Below, one piece after another: positions 59,396-64,000 of a stretch of 64,000 bases of DNA (position 1 is its first letter; each line of letters opens with the position of its first letter). The stretch is taken from positions 1 through 64,000 of the forward strand of contig JANQVJ010000049.1 in the NCBI GenBank assembly GCA_030730365.1, given 5' to 3'. The notes below the pieces were generated by a model that was given only the letters and a program-made list of their open reading frames with translations, ran no database searches and was not told the DNA's origin. The position numbers were made by a program, and so were the translations under genes. The DNA comes from Verrucomicrobiales bacterium. GTDB lineage: Bacteria > Verrucomicrobiota > Verrucomicrobiia > Verrucomicrobiales > DEV007.

Positions 59396-61036
59396 TCAGT
59401 GTGTTTTCAAAAAATGCGCGATTTCCATGGCCAGTTTCTCGTTTATCCCGGAAACCGCGGTCATTTCCTCGGGACTGGCCTTCCGCAGGCGGGAGACAGA
59501 CCCGAATTTTTCGAGGAGCCGTTCCTTCCTCGCCCGGCTGATTCCGGGGCAGTCATCGAGGATGCTCTCCTCGACGCGCCGTTTCATGAGGAGTTGGTGG
59601 TAGCCGTTCGCGAAGCGGTGCGCCTCGTCGCGGATGCGTTGGAGGAGGCGCAGGGCGCCCTTGTCGTGGGGGATCACGAGGGGCTCCGATTCACCGGGGC
59701 GAAAGACCTCCTCGCGCTGCTTCGCCAGACCAATGACGGGCAGCTCGTGCAGCCCAAGCCGGTTCAGCTCGCGCACTGCCATGCCGAGCTGACCTTTGCC
59801 GCCGTCGACGATGACGAGATCGGGGAGACGCACGAAGGGCTTGCGTTTCACCGCCTCATCGGGGACGGCCGTCTCGACTTCCTCCTCGAGACGGCGCATC
59901 GCGTCGAGGGGATTTTCCTGACTCTCATCAGCGTCGGCTTCTCCGACGAGTTCGCGGGCTTCGAGGAGGATGCGCGAGTAGCGCCGCCGGATCACTTCGG
60001 CCATGCTCGCAAAGTCATCCTGTCCCTCGACCGTGCGGATGCGGTAGCGGCGGTAGTGGCTGTTGTCCGCGACGCCGTTCCGGAAACGCACCATCGAGGC
60101 GACGATGTGGTTCGACGAAATGTTCGAAATGTCGAAACACTCCATCACGAGCGGCGGCCGGTCGAGGCGGAGGTATTCCTGCAGCTCGATGACGTCGGCC
60201 TCTGGGTTGATCGCCTTGCCCGGGACGCCGCGACGGGTGAACTGCCGCGTCGGTTTGAGAGTCTGGCGCAGGTTCCCGATCATGTCGCGCAGCTCGGCGG
60301 CGCGTTCGAAGTCAAGGGAGGCGGCGGCTTCCTGCATCTCCTCCTCGATCGAGCGGATGAGGTCTTTCGAGTGGCCCTGCAGAAAATCGCAGGCCTGCTC
60401 GACTCGGGCCATGTAGTCCTCGCGGGAAATGCGGCCGATGCAGGGCGCGGTGCAGTTCTTGATGACGTCGTCGTGGCAGTGCTGGTAGTCCTTTTCCCCC
60501 GGCGTCATGGGGCGGCAATTGCGCAGGCCGAACTCGCGGTTCATCCACGAGATCGTGCGCCGCAGCGCGCCGGAGTGGGCAAAGGGACCGAAATAGCGGG
60601 CCCCGTCCTCTTTTTTCAGGCGGGTCAGGTGGAAACGCGGCCAGGGCTCCTCGGGATGCATCTTCACGAGAAGAAAGCGTTTGTCGTCGCGGAAGGCGAT
60701 GTTGTACTTCGGCCGGTATTCCTTGATCAGCTTGCCTTCGAGGAGCAGGGCCTCGGGCTCGTTGCGAACCTCGTGGTAGTCGAAATCCCAGATGCTCTCG
60801 ATCAGCGCCCGTGTCTTGTGCTCGGCCATGCGTTGGCGCGAGGGGGTGAAGTAGGAGGCGAGCCGCTTGCGCAGGTCCCGCGCCTTGCCCACGTAGATAA
60901 TGGACCCGAGCCGGTCCTTATGCAGGTAGACCCCCGGTTTGTGGGGGACCTCACGCATTTTTTTTTGAAGATCCGGCTTGGCGTCACTGGGCACGGGGAA
61001 AGATACGCGCGAACCCGGAAATTGGAAAGCGCCCAC
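59396..61036 (-). CDS. uvrC: Excinuclease ABC subunit C
   Basis: GIY-YIG-like GVYLHKDRLGSIIYVGKARDLRKRLASYF; UVR region; MECFDISN; C-terminal HhH. Confidence 0.95.
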   Translation of the reverse strand: MGAFQFPGSRVSFPVPSDAKPDLQKKMREVPHKPGVYLHKDRLGSIIYVGKARDLRKRLASYFTPSRQRMAEHKTRALIESIWDFDYHEVRNEPEALLLEGKLIKEYRPKYNIAFRDDKRFLLVKMHPEEPWPRFHLTRLKKEDGARYFGPFAHSGALRRTISWMNREFGLRNCRPMTPGEKDYQHCHDDVIKNCTAPCIGRISREDYMARVEQACDFLQGHSKDLIRSIEEEMQEAAASLDFERAAELRDMIGNLRQTLKPTRQFTRRGVPGKAINPEADVIELQEYLRLDRPPLVMECFDISNISSNHIVASMVRFRNGVADNSHYRRYRIRTVEGQDDFASMAEVIRRRYSRILLEARELVGEADADESQENPLDAMRRLEEEVETAVPDEAVKRKPFVRLPDLVIVDGGKGQLGMAVRELNRLGLHELPVIGLAKQREEVFRPGESEPLVIPHDKGALRLLQRIRDEAHRFANGYHQLLMKRRVEESILDDCPGISRARKERLLEKFGSVSRLRKASPEEMTAVSGINEKLAMEIAHFLKTH

Positions 61037-61054
61037 AAAAAAGGCAGCTCCCCG

Positions 61055-61093
61055 GCTAAATCGCCAAAGAGCTACCCGCTAAACAGCTATTTC
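61055..61093. repeat. 39-bp dispersed repeat, copy 2: GCTAAATCGCCAAAGAGCTACCCGCTAAACAGCTATTTC
   Basis: See copy 1 at 55154..55192. Confidence 0.92.
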
Positions 61094-61828
61094 TCACTTC
61101 GCGTCAGCAAAGCGGGCCGAGACCTTGTCCCAGTTCACCACGTTCCACCAGGCGGAGACGTAGTCGGGACGGCGGTTCTGGTAATTGAGGTAGTAGGCGT
61201 GCTCCCAGACATCGAGTCCGAGCAGGGGTGTGCCGAGTTCGGCGTCCACGACGAGCCCTTTCATGAGCGGGTTGTCCTGGTTCGGGGTGCTCGTCACCGC
61301 GAGTTTGCCGTCCTTGACCTTGAGCCAGGCCCAGCCCGATCCGAATCGCTTGCCGGCGGCTTCGCCGAAGGTCTTTTTAAAATCGTCCATCGAACCGAAG
61401 GCCGTGTCGATCGCCTTGGCGAGTTCGTCGGACGGCTTGCCCGACTTGTCGGTGGGGGCGAGGGTCTCCCAGAAAAAGGCATGGTTCCAGTGACCGCCGC
61501 CGTTGTTGCGGATCGTCGTCTGCAGCGCCTTGTCCTCGACCGAGGCGAGCACCGTCATGAGATCGTCGAGCGAGTGCGCGGCGAGGTCGGCTTTGCCCTC
61601 GAGGGCGGTGTTGAGGTTCTTGATGTAGGCGGCGTGGTGTTTGCCGTGGTGGATCTCCATCGTCATCGCATCGATGTGCGGGGCGAGGGCGTCGAAGGCG
61701 TAGGGGAGAGTATCGAGCGAGTAGGAGGCCGCAGCCTGGACGGAGCGCGAGGGCACGAGCGCGGCCCCGACGGCGAGGGCTCCGGTCATGGCGAAGTGGC
61801 GGCGGGTGAAGGTGGAATCGGGTGTCAT
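61094..61828 (-). CDS. Fe/Mn superoxide dismutase with Tat-type signal peptide
   Basis: [81 protein letters not shown]. Confidence 0.94.
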   Translation of the reverse strand: MTPDSTFTRRHFAMTGALAVGAALVPSRSVQAAASYSLDTLPYAFDALAPHIDAMTMEIHHGKHHAAYIKNLNTALEGKADLAAHSLDDLMTVLASVEDKALQTTIRNNGGGHWNHAFFWETLAPTDKSGKPSDELAKAIDTAFGSMDDFKKTFGEAAGKRFGSGWAWLKVKDGKLAVTSTPNQDNPLMKGLVVDAELGTPLLGLDVWEHAYYLNYQNRRPDYVSAWWNVVNWDKVSARFADAK

Positions 61829-61947
61829 GGTGTGGTCAGAGTATCAGTTCTGGATCAGGTTGGTTTTCGGGTAGAGCGGTTCGCCCTGACGATACGGCGG
61901 GAGTCCCTCCTTTGGCCAGCAAAAAGGCGGGCACGGGAGGGGCGCGA

Positions 61948-62604
61948 TCACATCAGGAAGCGGAACGCGGCGAGGTTCTCGACCTCGTCGAAAATCGCCC
62001 GCACCGGCAGACTGAGCCCCGCAATGACCTCGCTCGTGATCGTTCCGGTCGCGGCCTTGACTTTCAACTCATACCCGTCCGGTCCGGGGAGGTATTGCTC
62101 GACTGTCTCGCTTTCGGTGTCGATGATCCAGTATTCGCCGACCCCGTGGACGGCGTAGTCTTCGAACCTCACCCCCCGGTCCCGCGCCTCGTTGGATTCC
62201 GAGAGGACCTCGACAATGAAGTCGGGGATGGGGAACTTCATCGTCTCGGGCTGGAGCGAAGCGGACTTTTCTTTCCCGAAAAAGACGATGTCGGGCTCGT
62301 AGTCGTTGCGGGGGAAGACGCAGAGGCATTTTTCGGTCTTTACGGTCCCGAGGCCCTTGAGTCGAACGTGATTTGAAATCAGGTTCATGAGCAACGCGGT
62401 GGCGTCGAGATGTCGATTTCTCGCAGGAGAATGCATCAGCACCTCACCGTCGATGAACTCCACCTTTTGTTCGGGTGTCATCTCCTCGTAAAAGCGCTTG
62501 CGTCGGGCGTGCTCCTCCTCAAGTTGCCGCGAAAGCAAGGCCACCGCTTCCTGCAGTTGGGGTGAGTGCCGCAAGGGCTCGACGAGCATTTCCAGAGACG
62601 TCAT
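61948..62604 (-). CDS. Uma2-family (DUF820) putative nuclease
   Basis: EFIDGEVLMHSPARNRHLDAT; EPDIVFFGKE; PDFIVEVLSESNEARDRGVRFEDYAVHGVGEYWIID. Confidence 0.85.
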   Translation of the reverse strand: MTSLEMLVEPLRHSPQLQEAVALLSRQLEEEHARRKRFYEEMTPEQKVEFIDGEVLMHSPARNRHLDATALLMNLISNHVRLKGLGTVKTEKCLCVFPRNDYEPDIVFFGKEKSASLQPETMKFPIPDFIVEVLSESNEARDRGVRFEDYAVHGVGEYWIIDTESETVEQYLPGPDGYELKVKAATGTITSEVIAGLSLPVRAIFDEVENLAAFRFLM

Positions 62605-62648
62605 GGTGCCGTAGGTTACTGCCTGCCGGGCTCTTGCGCAAGAAAGCG

Positions 62649-63290
62649 CTAACGCGGCACATCCGGCCGTTCCCTTACCTCATCGACAAAGCTGTTGTTC
62701 CACGCGAAGAGCATTTCCTCGAGACTCGGAACGGCGAGCGGACGGACGATGCGGAAGCCGAGCCAATCGGCGCCGGTGAGATACCAGAGGCTCTTGGGCA
62801 GTTCGGGGTCATGCGCTTGCCAATCCCGGCTCGAAGGAATGCGGCGGGCGGATCTTAGTTCCTCCGGTAGATCATACCACGAACCACCCCGGGCGACGCG
62901 GGGATATCGTGTTTCGGGCGCTGTGAGGGGATCGACGACCGGGTCTCCCTTCCAACGCCGGTAGGCATCGGCGCGATACTGATCGAGGCACCACTCCGTC
63001 ACGTTCCCGTGCATATCAAAAAGACCCCAGGGGTTGGGCTTTTTAGTACTGACTTTCTCATAGCCGACCCGGGTATAATTCGGATCGAGGATGGCAAATT
63101 GATCAAGTTCCGCCGTGGGGCACGAGTAGGGACCGGTCGTTCCGGCGCGGCAGGCATACTCCCATTCCGCTTCGGTGGGGAGTCGGTAAAAATGTCCTGT
63201 CTGAAAGCTGAGCCATTCGCAGAACTTGTTCGCCGCGTGGTGGGTCATGCAGATGGCGGGATAACCGTCTATGCCCATGCCGAAGCTCAT
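62649..63290 (-). pseudogene. SUMF1/formylglycine-generating enzyme-like protein, C-terminal half of a split gene
   Basis: SFGMGIDGYPAICMTHHAANKFCEWLSFQTGHFYRLPTEAEWEYACRAGTTGPYSCP...GNVTEWCLDQY...RVARGGSW; frame extends upstream as FEKSIPRHFVSSPTTPYTEMSFGMG. Confidence 0.75.
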
Positions 63291-63790
63291 CTCGGTGTAG
63301 GGAGTGGTCGGTGAAGAAACGAAGTGGCGGGGGATGGATTTTTCAAATGCTCCGGGTATCGCAACGTGCCATCCCGGTAACGGGGAACGCCCGAATACAT
63401 GAACGGCTCATACTGATCCCACGTCGTCTCGTAGCGCCCCATCCAGAACGGACTCACTCTCACCCGCACCTGCGGTCCTTCGTTTCTGTCACGTTTCGCC
63501 TCATCCGGCGGGCTACCCATGAGAAATTCACCGCCCCGGATCGCGACCATGTCATAGGGCACTCCGGTTTTGGGAATCTTCGAAAGGTAATCCTCCATCG
63601 CCGTCTCATCGAGCTTCGCGGTCGTCTCGAGGATGCGCTCCCGCAGGACCGCGACCCGCTCGCGCTCCTCGTCGGAAATCCGCGCGAGCGCCTCGTCGGT
63701 GGTTTTGGGATAGTCGAGGCTAGATTGGGAGGAAGCCGGAAGGACTGATCCCGTCAAGCTGACCAGAGCGAAGAGCGCAGACCTTTGCAT
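63287..63790 (-). pseudogene. SUMF1/formylglycine-generating enzyme-like protein, N-terminal half of a split gene
   Basis: Signal peptide; MVAIRGGEFLMGSPPDEAKRDRNEGPQVRVRVSPFWMGRYETTWDQYEPFM; ends out of frame PSPATSFLHRPLPTPR*, ATGA overlap with the downstream ORF. Confidence 0.75.
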
Positions 63791-63886
63791 GTGGACGAGG
63801 CTATTCCCTCAGCCCTTGATTCGTCGAGAGCGGAATGTGCCGCACCTGCGTCCCCGCATTCGGCGTGCTTGCCATTCGCCCCGGCA

Positions 63887-64000
63887 ATGAGTAAAATGTT
63901 TCGCATGGAGGATTTTCCCGATATTCCCGGAGTCGATCCGGAACTGCTGAAGGATCCGGCGTTTCGACGTGTTTTAGAAGATGCCCTCTCTATACAGGAC
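63887..64000 (+). CDS. Hypothetical protein, partial at the right edge
   Basis: MSKMFRMEDFPDIPGVDPELLKDPAFRRVLEDALSIQD... open to the window end. Confidence 0.55.
   Translation, partial: MSKMFRMEDFPDIPGVDPELLKDPAFRRVLEDALSIQD

Noticed and set aside
59399-62158. 919-aa plus-strand ORF
   Set aside because: Antisense shadow of uvrC, sod and part of the Uma2 gene; composition is complementary to those conserved proteins and shows no domain of its own.

Overview
This looks like ordinary high-GC chromosomal sequence. Gene content and protein style suggest Verrucomicrobiota, but that is inference and was not tested. I see no rRNA, tRNA, CRISPR array, transposase, prophage or defence island. Coding is dense on both strands and mostly housekeeping: an RND efflux MFP/NodT pair (left edge), RecJ, RecN, a spermidine/putrescine ABC operon (potABCD order on the minus strand), FtsK, a RodZ-like HTH protein, riboflavin synthase, LeuD, Ndk, pyruvate carboxylase, a DUF3999/DUF2339 membrane pair, an M19 dipeptidase, RNase R, a NaChBac-like ion channel, MurI, a gap-pgk-tpiA cluster, PBP2, UvrC, a Tat-exported SOD, Uma2 and a split SUMF1/FGE-like gene. 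The least explained signals lie between genes: (i) a near-identical 36-42 bp perfect palindrome in two places 32 kb apart; (ii) a 39-bp dispersed repeat of 7-8 bp subunits that abuts CDS boundaries at tpiA and sod; (iii) heptameric tandem repeats ([AG]AGTCA-like); (iv) gene debris, including a frameshifted HicB-like antitoxin and a sulfatase C-terminal remnant. I found no convincing new multi-gene system. The repeat families and a few unusual proteins are the best leads. Many long ORFs in the supplied track are antisense shadow ORFs caused by high GC.
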